38,507 bases of DNA. Origin: Phycisphaerales bacterium (lineage in GTDB: Bacteria; Planctomycetota; Phycisphaerae; UBA1845). Of the stretch, positions 9,172-22,208 are shown piece after piece (the stretch's first letter is position 1; each line of letters opens with the position of its first letter). Under the pieces are notes generated by a model. That model searched no databases and was not told where the DNA came from. It was given only the letters and a program-made list of their open reading frames with translations. The translations under genes and the position numbers were made by a program. The stretch spans positions 1-38,507 of the forward strand of contig JACKHH010000029.1 of the NCBI GenBank assembly GCA_020639095.1, given 5' to 3'.

Positions 9172-10998
9172 TTGGTTTTGATTGCGCTGCGACGAAATCG
9201 ACGGTGGGTGCAGAGTCACCGGCGGCGGGGTATTGCACTGCTGTTGGTGTTGGCTGCGTCCGTAATCGCATTCACAATTGCGTCCGCGTACCTCACGACG
9301 CAAAGTACAACGGTGACAATCGTCAGCAACGTCGAGGACCAAGCCAAAGCGCGCTACATCGCGGAGAGCGGGCTGCGGATTGCGGCGGCCTATGTGCAAG
9401 CGACTGCGACCTGGCGCGACGATCAAGCGCAAGGCGCCTGGGTGAGCAATGCATCATACGCCGGTGGTACCTACTCCGTCGTCGGCGAAGATGGTGCGGA
9501 CACCGACGGCGATTACGTGATCTCGCAACCGACGGAGGGCGACGGCGACCTCGGTGATGACAGCGGCGACCTGCTGACGTTGACGGTGACGGGCAAATAC
9601 GGCAACGCAGCCAGCGTTGTGCGCGCCGTCGTGTCGCCGGGCGGTGCATTGCCGGCGCCGAAGTACCATTGGAAGCTTGACGAAACCACGGGCACGACCG
9701 CCGTCGATTCCGAAAGCGGTGCCGACGGAACGCTGACGAACTTCACGTACAGCAACTCGAAGTGGACAACCGGGCAAATCGACGGCGCGCTCAGCTTCGA
9801 TGAGAACAACGACTACATCGCGCTCAACAGCTTCCCGAATCTCACCGGCGATTTCACCATCACCGCGTGGATCAAGCCCAACAACACCAGTGGCGATCAG
9901 CGTATCTTCTGCGACGACTACAACAACTCATCCGGGTACGCATTCAGTCTGGGTGACGAGAGCGGCGGGAATCTGCGATTGTTCAATCGCACGGTCAACC
10001 CGGTTTCGGTGGACAGCGGCTCGGTGGTCACCTCCGGGACGTGGCAGTTCGTCGCGTGTACGCACGATGCGGCTGCGCGCATACGCAAGCTCTACCGCAA
10101 CAGCGTGCAGGTCGGTGGTGACAGCAGCGCGTACAGCGGCGCCTGGGGCACGGACAGCGGAACCGCATCGATCGGCGGCGAGGTCGACGGCACGTCGGAA
10201 GGCGTTGCGCAGTGGCGTTTCGGCGGGCTGATGGATGATGTACGCGTGTACGATCAGGTGCTGACGGACGCGCAACTTGCGCTGGTTGCTACAGGCGATA
10301 CCGGCGGCGGAGGAGGTGGTGGTTCGACATTGCCGGTCGAAACGTTGACGTCATGGACGACGGGTACAACGCACACCGCGCAGTTGGGTACGAATCGACT
10401 GCTCATCGTCATGGCGAGCATGGAGGACAGTTACGATCGCACGGTGAGCACCGCGCGCTATGGCGGCCAAAACCTCACCCAGATCAGCACGGTCAACTGG
10501 GGATCGGGGATCAACGAACGCATCTACATGTATTACCTCAATGAAACCGGTATTCAGGCGGCAACCAGCAGCACCATTCAGATCACCTGGTCGGGCAGCA
10601 CCGATGATTCCTTCATCTCGGCGCGGATGTATCAGAACGTGGATCAATCATCGCCGATTCGCGACAACAGCAGCGCCTACGATAACGACGGGAGTCCCTC
10701 GACGATTACGACCAGTGTCGACGTGGAGGACGGCGATCTGATTGTCGCGGTGGCGCACTCCGGAAACACGGGTGGGTACAGTTGGAACAACAGTTTCACC
10801 GAAGGCACGGACCAGGGCGGGTCGACGTCGCAGCATTCCACAGCCAACCGCGCGATCAGCGGTGTGTCGGGCTCAATCACCGCGTCCGCGTCCAATTCGA
10901 ACACCAACCGTCAGGCGATCATCGCCGCGACGTTGCAAGCGGCTACGAGCAGCGGCAGCGGCGAGGGTGGCACGTTTGCCGTGCGTTGGTTGCCGTAG
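9172..10998 (+). CDS. Pilin-like (PilX/GspK-type) protein with LamG domain
   Basis: A 608-aa exported protein. The N-terminus RRRGIALLLVLAASVIAFTIASAYL resembles type IV pilin-like or PilX/GspK minor pilins (basic leader, Gly, hydrophobic helix), followed by the usual RYIAESGLRIAAAYV helix. Residues about 165-370 form a LamG/concanavalin-like jelly roll (HWKLDETTGTTAVDSES, TAWIKPNN, RFGGLMDDVRVYDQVLT). A Gly7 linker at about 376-383 leads to a C-terminal beta domain of unknown type. It is likely assembled or anchored at the cell surface and binds carbohydrate or protein. The start is weak: TTG 9172 or TTG 9178 (7 nt after GGGG), or GTG 9208. No pilus assembly genes are nearby. It lacks the typical Phe+1/Glu+5 of major pilins. 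Confidence 0.75.
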   Translation: MVLIALRRNRRWVQSHRRRGIALLLVLAASVIAFTIASAYLTTQSTTVTIVSNVEDQAKARYIAESGLRIAAAYVQATATWRDDQAQGAWVSNASYAGGTYSVVGEDGADTDGDYVISQPTEGDGDLGDDSGDLLTLTVTGKYGNAASVVRAVVSPGGALPAPKYHWKLDETTGTTAVDSESGADGTLTNFTYSNSKWTTGQIDGALSFDENNDYIALNSFPNLTGDFTITAWIKPNNTSGDQRIFCDDYNNSSGYAFSLGDESGGNLRLFNRTVNPVSVDSGSVVTSGTWQFVACTHDAAARIRKLYRNSVQVGGDSSAYSGAWGTDSGTASIGGEVDGTSEGVAQWRFGGLMDDVRVYDQVLTDAQLALVATGDTGGGGGGGSTLPVETLTSWTTGTTHTAQLGTNRLLIVMASMEDSYDRTVSTARYGGQNLTQISTVNWGSGINERIYMYYLNETGIQAATSSTIQITWSGSTDDSFISARMYQNVDQSSPIRDNSSAYDNDGSPSTITTSVDVEDGDLIVAVAHSGNTGGYSWNNSFTEGTDQGGSTSQHSTANRAISGVSGSITASASNSNTNRQAIIAATLQAATSSGSGEGGTFAVRWLP

Positions 10999-11010
10999 CG
11001 CTGGTGCGAT

Positions 11011-11355
11011 CTAGCAGTACGATTCGTCTTCGGTTTCACCGCGTGATTCGCGCAGCATGGTGATGGCTGCGGCCACCTCTTCACCGGCACTGTGGATTGC
11101 CACCAGGCTTTCCGTGCTCAACCGGGCGACCTCGCTGTAGTATTCCGGATCGTGGTCCGCTTCCTCAGCCGCTTCCGCGTTGGTGTTGCGAATGGCAAGC
11201 TTGAGCACGCCGACGAGTTCCTGGATTTCCCCACCGAGGAATTCGCAACGTGTGTAGATGTCTTCACGGTCGCGATCGCTGGCGTACGGGTAATCCCGTA
11301 GGAGCTGCACCATCTCGTCGCGCACACTGTCGAGTTGTCGGGCAATGTCTTCCAC
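11011..11355 (-). CDS. Hypothetical helical protein
   Basis: A 114-aa acidic, predicted all-alpha soluble protein with no Cys clusters or membrane segments. It has heptad-like Leu/Val spacing (LDSVRDEMVQLLRDY, LGGEIQELVGVLKLAI) that could form a helical bundle. I do not recognise the family. The GTG start at 11355 has a strong GGAGGGG ribosome-binding site about 8 nt upstream, which supports a real gene. It is convergent with the pilin-like gene, with a gap of only 12 nt. Confidence 0.6.
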   Translation of the reverse strand: MEDIARQLDSVRDEMVQLLRDYPYASDRDREDIYTRCEFLGGEIQELVGVLKLAIRNTNAEAAEEADHDPEYYSEVARLSTESLVAIHSAGEEVAAAITMLRESRGETEDESYC

Positions 11356-11529
11356 GGCCTGTTCCCCTCCCGAGTCGAGTGGCGTCGCACCGCGCGACGC
11401 CGATTTCGTGTCGCGTCAAAGCTACGATACGAACGTGCGCGGCGCGCCATGGGTGGCGCGATTCGCCGGCGATGATCGCCGCAAGCAAAGGCGTTAAGTG
11501 GGATCGAACAGATCAGCCCGGGGACGTGG

Positions 11530-13536
11530 TTATGGGGTCTGGTTGAGTTGTTGCGCGAGCATGTCGTGGAAGCGCTGAGCCTGCACGTCGTCGGGGGCGA
11601 GCTTCAAAGAATCTCGGACGTGTGTCAGGGCTGCGGGCAAGTCACCCTTCATGAAGCAGGCGACCGCAAGGTTATAGTGCGCAGGCGCCATTTGCGGACT
11701 CAAGCGGATGGCGGTCTCCAGGTGTTCGATGGCATCGTCGATCTTCTGAAGCTGAAGCAGGGCCAAACCAAGCTGGTATTGCGCATCGGGAAAATCCGGT
11801 TGCACTTCGATCGCATGCTCGAGGTCGGCGACACCGGCAACCACCTGCCCGCGATCGACCCGCAGCGCGCCGAGATGGTAGAACGCACCGGCATCATCGG
11901 GGCAATCCTGGGTCACGGTTTGATAGTGTTCGATGGCTTCGTCGTAGCGACCGGCGCGGATCAGTGTAATGCCCAGTTGCTGTGCGGCTTCCCGCATGTG
12001 GGGGGCTTCGGCGAGCGCCTCGCGATACGCGACAATCGCTTCCTCGTTGCGACCATCAGCGCGAAGCACGATACCGAGCAGGTAGTGCAGGTTTGCCCAG
12101 TGCGGCTGATCGACGAGCGCGGCGCGAACCTGCCTTTCGGCGGCATCGCGATCACCGCGAAGCAGGTCAACCCAGGCCATGCGAAACTGCACGTCAACCG
12201 TGTCGCGCAGGCCCCACTTCAGGTATTTCGCGTAGTGTTCTGCGGCAATGTCGCGGGCGGCCCGGGTTTCGGCATCGAGGTCGCGCTGCGGGTCGAACTC
12301 GGGCTCGCGGGCAATCTCACCGACCACGATGCGGTCGAACCAGCGGTTGCCCATGAAGCGGTGATACTGCACGAGGGCGCTGTACGCGGTGAACAAGACC
12401 AATACGCAGGTGAGCACGCCATAAAGTTTTCCGAAGGGGGTGACACCACTCGCCGCGCGCAGAGCGCGCGTTTGCAGCGTCACGTCACGACGGTAGAGCA
12501 GCTGCACACCGAGCAGCGTCACGTACGCCATGATCGCCGACATACCGGCTGACATGAGGAAGGGAAACCCGCCGTACAGTCCGCGCCAGGACAACAGGAA
12601 GAACAGGAACAGCGCGAGCAGCAGCAGTTCCTCCCACATGCGGAACATCGCTGCCGGTTTCTCAGCAGCGGGCGGCTTCGCGTGTTGCAGGATGGCGGGT
12701 TTCCCTACGCTCCACGTCAGCGCGGTATTCGGGCACGAGCGAATGCAGTCTCCGCACTTCATGCACCCCGGACTCACCACCATGCCATAGCGCAGCACTT
12801 CGCCCGCGACGTCGACGTTCGACGAGCACGCCGTCGTACACACGCCGGTGTGATCGCACGCGTCGCTCACGCGCACGCGCAGCGGCGCGAAGCGATCGGC
12901 GATGCCGAAGAACCCGCCATACGGACACGCGTAGGTGCAGAAACCCTTCGCGCCGAGGAAGTAGACCACGGCGAACCCGGCGATACCCACCGAGAGAATC
13001 GCGAAAACCCAGCCGGGAAACGTCTCCCAGAAGTGCTGCGTGGTGAATCCGTTGGACCATTCGGGGAAGAACGTGGACACGCGCGGATCGTCGCCGCGCC
13101 AGGCTTTGTACACGCGATACGCGCTGGGCCAGACGAACATGTACAGCGCCATGCCCAGCGGCACGAAAATCAGCAGCCGAGAGCGCAGCGGCTTCGGATG
13201 AATGCCGCACTTGCCCAGCAGCCAGCGTGAGAGATCCTGATATGCCACGAAGTGACACGCCCACCCGCACACAAAGCGCCCGAAGATCAGCGTAATCAGC
13301 AGCGCGACGGCGAAGAAGACGAACCCGGCATTGATCGCTCCGGTTTGCAGCGTCTCCATGGACTCGGACGGTTCGATGGGGCTGACGGTCGTCCCGGTGA
13401 TGAGCCACTGCGTCGCGTGCGCGATCATCAGCACGTGCACCGCCACCAGCGACACCACCCGCCAATGCCCCAACCCCCAACGCCGCTTCGACGGTGGGTT
13501 GATCACGGGCATGGGGATTTTCGTTGTATTGCTCAT
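11530..13536 (-). CDS. NapH/CcoG-like 4Fe-4S membrane protein fused to TPR repeats
   Basis: A 668-aa inner-membrane iron-sulfur protein. Residues about 20-300 are polyferredoxin-like (NapH, YccM, CcoG families): transmembrane helices, CGWACHFVAYQD, CTYACPYGGFFG (about 200-210) and a ferredoxin-type cluster CMKCGDCIRSCP from C258. A further CDHTGVCTTAC lies between them. More membrane helices follow to about residue 410. The C-terminal 230 residues are TPR units (for example WANLHYLLGIVLRADGRNEEAIVAYREALAEAP), each about 34 aa. The role is probably electron transfer from quinol or an assembly function, with partners docking on the TPRs. The start is ATG 13536 (MSNTTKIP); the longer open frame upstream is Arg-rich shadow. 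The TPR fusion is unusual for this family. Confidence 0.88.
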   Translation of the reverse strand: MSNTTKIPMPVINPPSKRRWGLGHWRVVSLVAVHVLMIAHATQWLITGTTVSPIEPSESMETLQTGAINAGFVFFAVALLITLIFGRFVCGWACHFVAYQDLSRWLLGKCGIHPKPLRSRLLIFVPLGMALYMFVWPSAYRVYKAWRGDDPRVSTFFPEWSNGFTTQHFWETFPGWVFAILSVGIAGFAVVYFLGAKGFCTYACPYGGFFGIADRFAPLRVRVSDACDHTGVCTTACSSNVDVAGEVLRYGMVVSPGCMKCGDCIRSCPNTALTWSVGKPAILQHAKPPAAEKPAAMFRMWEELLLLALFLFFLLSWRGLYGGFPFLMSAGMSAIMAYVTLLGVQLLYRRDVTLQTRALRAASGVTPFGKLYGVLTCVLVLFTAYSALVQYHRFMGNRWFDRIVVGEIAREPEFDPQRDLDAETRAARDIAAEHYAKYLKWGLRDTVDVQFRMAWVDLLRGDRDAAERQVRAALVDQPHWANLHYLLGIVLRADGRNEEAIVAYREALAEAPHMREAAQQLGITLIRAGRYDEAIEHYQTVTQDCPDDAGAFYHLGALRVDRGQVVAGVADLEHAIEVQPDFPDAQYQLGLALLQLQKIDDAIEHLETAIRLSPQMAPAHYNLAVACFMKGDLPAALTHVRDSLKLAPDDVQAQRFHDMLAQQLNQTP

Positions 13537-13644
13537 GTGGTGCAGTGTCGGCGCAAAGAGCGCAAGCTGATCGCCGCGGACAGATTGCCAGCCTGCGATT
13601 ATAGCGATGAATTGAACTTGGTGCGCTGTGCGGTGATTTCGCGC

Positions 13645-13686
13645 GGAGGGCGGGCGAGAGCTAGACCTGCAACTCGTCCGCCCTCC
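13645..13686. repeat. Inverted repeat between two minus-strand genes
   Basis: Arms 13645-13658 and 13673-13686 pair over 14 nt with one mismatch around a 14-nt loop (GGAGGGCGGGCGAG type). It lies between the stop of the PQQ protein gene and the start of the ferredoxin gene, so it may weaken read-through, but no T-run follows on the minus strand. It could also be another dispersed palindrome. Confidence 0.55.
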
Positions 13687-13712
13687 GGGCGTTCTAGATG
13701 TCGCCTGATGAC

Positions 13713-18116
<4,404 letters not shown>

Positions 18117-18519
18117 GGATGCTCCTCTTGGATGTAGCGCGTCGTTCGCGCGGCGCGGTCATCACGCTCGCGCGCACGTCGACATTGTGGTTCGTTCGTC
18201 CTGTGCTCGTTCGGATCGGGGTCCACAACCGATCGTTGACGGTACTGGTGTGATCACAACGGACGAGGCTGGTACGCCTCTTCACCCCACCACCCGGAAT
18301 CGAAGGTAGCGAGAGCCCGCAGCGACTACAAGAGTATATCGCCAACCATGCAGGGCGGTTTGAGCGAGGAAACGTCCCGGAAACAGCCGAGATAAACGCT
18401 GCACGAAAGCACCGATAATCCGCGCGCATTCGGACGTTGAAGTGCGGGTGATCGCCGCGCCGCCCGCCACCCCTCCCGAAGGAGGGGCAGGGCGTATTCA
18501 GAGGCAAGCGAACCGGCGG
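18117..18519. other. Intergenic region upstream of the PQQ protein gene
   Basis: About 400 nt between the MFS gene stop (18520) and the start of the PQQ protein (18116), both on the minus strand. It should carry the PQQ gene promoter, but I see no convincing -35/-10 pair. A ribosome-binding site GAGGAG lies just before the ATG. A small hairpin at 18470-18487 is listed separately. No ORF here looks real. Confidence 0.5.
18470..18487. terminator. Short perfect hairpin downstream of MFS gene
   Basis: CCCCTCC-CGAA-GGAGGGG forms a perfect 7-bp stem with a tetraloop, about 33 nt after the MFS stop on the minus strand. There is no T-run, so it is at best a weak or Rho-assisted terminator. It could also be a dispersed palindrome. 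Confidence 0.4.
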
Positions 18520-20622
18520 CTACGACGACGAACCACCGGTCAGCGAATCGGCTTGGTGCCTTGGCAGCGCGAACTGGTTGTAGAGCAGGAAGATGATCGC
18601 AGTCGCGAGCATGATCCCGCCAAACGCAGCCCACATCAAATCGGGGCGGCCCATATCGCGGGCGAGCTTACCGTAGAGTTCGCCGGAGATGATACCGCCG
18701 AAGAGGTTACCCAGCGCGACCGCGACAAAGTAGTAGCCCATGTACATCGCGATTTTGTCGCGCGGGGCGATGCGGCCAACGTATTCCTGACTGGTCGGGC
18801 TCGCCATCATCTCGCCGATTGCAAATACGAAAATCCCAAGCATGACGATCCAGACCGATCCGCCCGTGCCCAGCATGCCGTTGTCCGCGGCGAAGTAGGG
18901 CAGACCGATACCCACGGCTGCGATGACCATACCGACAATCATCGTCGTAAAGCGATGGAACCGCGCCATCAGGAAAGAAATAAGCACCTGGAAGCAGATG
19001 ATCGAGAACGAATCGAGGTTGACGATGAACTCGGGATTGATCTGGCGATGATCGATGATGATGCGGTCCGCCAGTTTGGCGTTGTCCTCCGTCGCCGCCA
19101 CCTTCGACTGCAACTCATCGGACGTGAGGCGCACCTTGCTGTCGATCAAGCGGTGTGCCGTTTCCTCAATCGCCATTTCCTTGTAGTGTACGCGCCAGTC
19201 GCTTCCGTGCAGCTTTTCAGCCTGCGCAACAATCTCCGCAATCTCCGAATCGGGCAGGGCAGCGAGCGCTCGTTCGAACGCGTCAGGGCGCGCCGGCTCG
19301 TCGGGGCTGATGTCTTCCGGTTCTTCCGGCTGCTCAGTGGTTTTCTGTTTTTCCAACTCAGCCGCGAATGCGTTGCTGGTCGCGCTGGGAACGCCTCCGA
19401 GCAGTGTGTCGAATTCCTTCTGCGAAATCGCGCGAAGAATCGTTCGATCCGGCGCGGGATTTTCGTGCAACACCGTTCGCAGATTGGCCACGTGCTTGAT
19501 GATGACGCGGCGCTCGCTCTTGTTGACTGTCGCCATACTGGCTGCGACACCCTTATTTGGATCGTCGGGATCGCTCTTTCCAAAGACACTTTCTGCCGCG
19601 GCTATCAGCGGCCGCGTGTTGGTGAAGTCGCGAATGTACTCGGGCATCGTGTAGAAAATCTGATTGAATGAAGTCCAGAACCCCGACATGATCAGAAGGA
19701 AGAGCGCAAACCGCCAGTTGCTGCAATGCATGCGCCGGAGCACGAAGAGTCGCTTCTCACCGCCAAGCTGCGCAGGCTTACCGCTGCCTTTCGGCAGAAT
19801 GAGGTCGTACAGAAAGTTCAGCACCAACCAGGCGATCGTTGCATATCCGAAACGGTCCCACGAGAACCACGAAACCTTCATGCTCGACAGCGCTCCGGCG
19901 ATCATCAACCCCACGATCAGCGTACCCACGGTGATGAAGAAGCGCAGGTTGCCCAGCACTTCGACGAGATCTTCGCCGACCTTCTTGAGCGTGCGCTTGT
20001 CGGTGACGTCCTGCTCCGAGCGCGGCTCGCGGTAGAAGAAGATCACGACGAACAGGTTGACGGCTGCCCATCCGGCACAGGCGACGAACACGTACTTCCA
20101 ACCCCACCCGCGAACCAGACCGGCAACGATCGGCCCCACGAACCCGCCGATGTTCACCATCATGTAGAAAATGCCAAACGCCATCGCCGAGTTGGAGTCG
20201 TCCGTCACTTTCGCGACGGTCCCCACCACAACGGGTTTGAACGTGGCCGCAGCCACCGCGACAAAAAGGAACGCCATGAAGAACGTCGGTAGCGTCGTAA
20301 ATTGACCGAGCAGGTAGTACGCCGCGATCATCATGGTGTACGCGATGATGAACGTGCGCTTGAATCCGAATCGATCCGCGAGGGCTCCGGTGACCACGGG
20401 CAGGAAGTAGAGGATGCAGGGCACGACGGCTTGCAGCATGCCGCGTGTTTCGGTCGTGAACCCGAGCCCACCGGTTTCCACGGTACCGGTGACGTAGAGC
20501 GCCATCACCGTGAACCACCCATACCACGACATCCGCTCGAAGATCTCCATGGTGTTGGCGACCCAGAATGTGCGCGGATAGCTCTTGATCGTGGCAATGA
20601 AGCCGGGTTTCTGCTCGGGCAC
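18520..20622 (-). CDS. MFS transporter, POT/peptide-transporter-like, with large loop insert
   Basis: A 700-aa major facilitator protein. The N-terminal half resembles proton-dependent oligopeptide transporters: EIFERMSWYGWFTVMALYVTG in helix 1, GALADRFGFKRTFI in the loop 2-3 signature and NIGGFVGPIVAGLV later. After helix 7 (GFWTSFNQIFYTMPEYIRDF) comes a hydrophilic stretch of roughly 195 residues (about 336-532), rich in Glu/Ala/Pro, before helix 8 (SFSIICFQVLISFLMAR). That loop would face the periplasm. The remaining helices are normal (GEMMASPTSQEYVGRIAP). It starts with GTG 20622 behind a canonical AAGGAG. A related MFS gene without the insert lies just upstream, so they look like an ancient tandem duplication. 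The substrate may be peptides but is not proven. Confidence 0.85.
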   Translation of the reverse strand: MPEQKPGFIATIKSYPRTFWVANTMEIFERMSWYGWFTVMALYVTGTVETGGLGFTTETRGMLQAVVPCILYFLPVVTGALADRFGFKRTFIIAYTMMIAAYYLLGQFTTLPTFFMAFLFVAVAAATFKPVVVGTVAKVTDDSNSAMAFGIFYMMVNIGGFVGPIVAGLVRGWGWKYVFVACAGWAAVNLFVVIFFYREPRSEQDVTDKRTLKKVGEDLVEVLGNLRFFITVGTLIVGLMIAGALSSMKVSWFSWDRFGYATIAWLVLNFLYDLILPKGSGKPAQLGGEKRLFVLRRMHCSNWRFALFLLIMSGFWTSFNQIFYTMPEYIRDFTNTRPLIAAAESVFGKSDPDDPNKGVAASMATVNKSERRVIIKHVANLRTVLHENPAPDRTILRAISQKEFDTLLGGVPSATSNAFAAELEKQKTTEQPEEPEDISPDEPARPDAFERALAALPDSEIAEIVAQAEKLHGSDWRVHYKEMAIEETAHRLIDSKVRLTSDELQSKVAATEDNAKLADRIIIDHRQINPEFIVNLDSFSIICFQVLISFLMARFHRFTTMIVGMVIAAVGIGLPYFAADNGMLGTGGSVWIVMLGIFVFAIGEMMASPTSQEYVGRIAPRDKIAMYMGYYFVAVALGNLFGGIISGELYGKLARDMGRPDLMWAAFGGIMLATAIIFLLYNQFALPRHQADSLTGGSSS

Positions 20623-20774
20623 CGGTGAACTCCTTATGCTGTCTATGTAACGAGGGACAGGATGATCGGCATACCGTAGCGGCAGACCCGCAACGGATCA
20701 ATCGCCGGTGTGGTCGCCGGGCGTGTTAGAAGCTGGAAATGCTGGGTGAATGGGGCCGCGGCACCGCGCGCGTG

Positions 20775-22154
20775 TCAATCTGCGCGGACCTTCATGTCCT
20801 TGCCGACCCAGCCCTTGGCGATCACCAGCATCACGGTCGAACTCATCGCGATGCACGCGTAGATCAGCCACATCGACTCGGAATGGACGGCTCCGTCCTC
20901 GGGGCAATACTTCTCAAGGAACCAACCGGAGTAGAGCGGGACGATCATCTTCGTCAGGAACCAGGGAAACTGTGCGACGCCCATGTATGCGCCGGTGCGA
21001 CCTTCGGGCGCGATCTCCGCGGCATATTGCAGGAACCGCGGCTGCCACATTGCTTCACCGAACGTCATCAGAATCAAGTAAGCAACGAGCGTCCACGGTT
21101 TGGCGCCGAGGGCGAGCAGGAAGGTCGGGGCAGCCATCACAAAGGTGCCCACGATCATCATGCTGTACACGTGTCGCTTTTGCGTAACGGCTGTCACGAT
21201 TGGCACGAGAATGAAGATCAGCAACGGGTTGAAGTTCACCGCTGGTTCAAAGTTTGTGCTGATCCACGGCCACGTTTCGCGATACGCGCGCTCCACGTAC
21301 ATCGGCAGCGTCAACCAGTTGTGCGCAAAGAGCGTCTGCACCGGGATAAGGCAGAAGATGAAGAACGCGAACTTCGGGTCAGCCAATGGGTGATTCTTGA
21401 ACCACGTACGGATCTTGAACTTCGGCTTCTTCTCTTCCGGTTTCTTTTCCTCGGTTGCTTCGCCAGCAGCTGCACGCTCCGCCTTGGCGGCTGCGATGGC
21501 GCGAACCACCGTCGGACGCGTCAGCAATATCGCGGTCGAAAGCAACGCGACCAGTGTCAGCACGGTGTAAACCCAGTACGCGCCGTCGATTCCATAATGA
21601 TTGCGAATTGGCGAGAAAAACGTCGGCAGCCACCCGCCCAGGTTCATCAGCGCGTAGAGCATCGCGTAACCCATAGCCGCCGTCTTCGGGCCGGTGAACT
21701 GGCGCACGCCTGCATAGGCTGCCGGCTGATACATGCCATAACCCAGGACGATCAGGACAATTCCGCCAGCGGCCACAAGGTGCAGCGGTGACCAAAACCC
21801 GCCGCCGTTCGGCAACGAACTCGGTGCGCCGGATATCAGCACGCGTCCCGCGAGCAGCAACACAAACGCCGCGAGCAACGCGAAGCGCACGCCCCAGCGA
21901 TCGGACAGCCCGCCGAAGAAGAACATCGAAATGGTGATGCCCGCTGTGAGCACGCCCACCATGTAGCCGGCATGAATGTCATCAAGACCGACGTAGTCGT
22001 TGAAGTACATCGCGAGGTATTGGAGCATGCCGAAATAGATCATGCCCTCGATGAAGTAACCCAGGTTGATTCCCCAAAGCGCGCGCGGCGCATGCACGAG
22101 ATCAACAAACGGCTGGGTGATTTCCTTCAATGGACTTTTCGGTTCTTCACTCAT
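20775..22154 (-). CDS. MFS transporter
   Basis: A 459-aa major facilitator permease with about 12 hydrophobic helices. Loop 2-3 carries GGLSDRWGVRFALL, and the opening LGYFIEGMIYFGMLQYLAMYF resembles the POT-like start of the neighbouring transporter. A charged central loop with a Glu/Lys run (EATEEKKPEEKKPKFKI) separates helices 6 and 7, as in many MFS proteins. ATG 22154 (MSEEPK) has GAGG about 7 nt upstream; a TTG two codons earlier is less likely. It is followed after about 150 nt by the larger MFS paralogue and preceded by an amidohydrolase gene, all on the minus strand. Nucleobase or peptide uptake would fit the context, but this is inference. Confidence 0.85.
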   Translation of the reverse strand: MSEEPKSPLKEITQPFVDLVHAPRALWGINLGYFIEGMIYFGMLQYLAMYFNDYVGLDDIHAGYMVGVLTAGITISMFFFGGLSDRWGVRFALLAAFVLLLAGRVLISGAPSSLPNGGGFWSPLHLVAAGGIVLIVLGYGMYQPAAYAGVRQFTGPKTAAMGYAMLYALMNLGGWLPTFFSPIRNHYGIDGAYWVYTVLTLVALLSTAILLTRPTVVRAIAAAKAERAAAGEATEEKKPEEKKPKFKIRTWFKNHPLADPKFAFFIFCLIPVQTLFAHNWLTLPMYVERAYRETWPWISTNFEPAVNFNPLLIFILVPIVTAVTQKRHVYSMMIVGTFVMAAPTFLLALGAKPWTLVAYLILMTFGEAMWQPRFLQYAAEIAPEGRTGAYMGVAQFPWFLTKMIVPLYSGWFLEKYCPEDGAVHSESMWLIYACIAMSSTVMLVIAKGWVGKDMKVRAD

Positions 22155-22208
22155 GCGCAACCTCGCAAAGTTGTTGATTGGGTCGCAGTGACGGCGGGCA
22201 CTGTAGCA

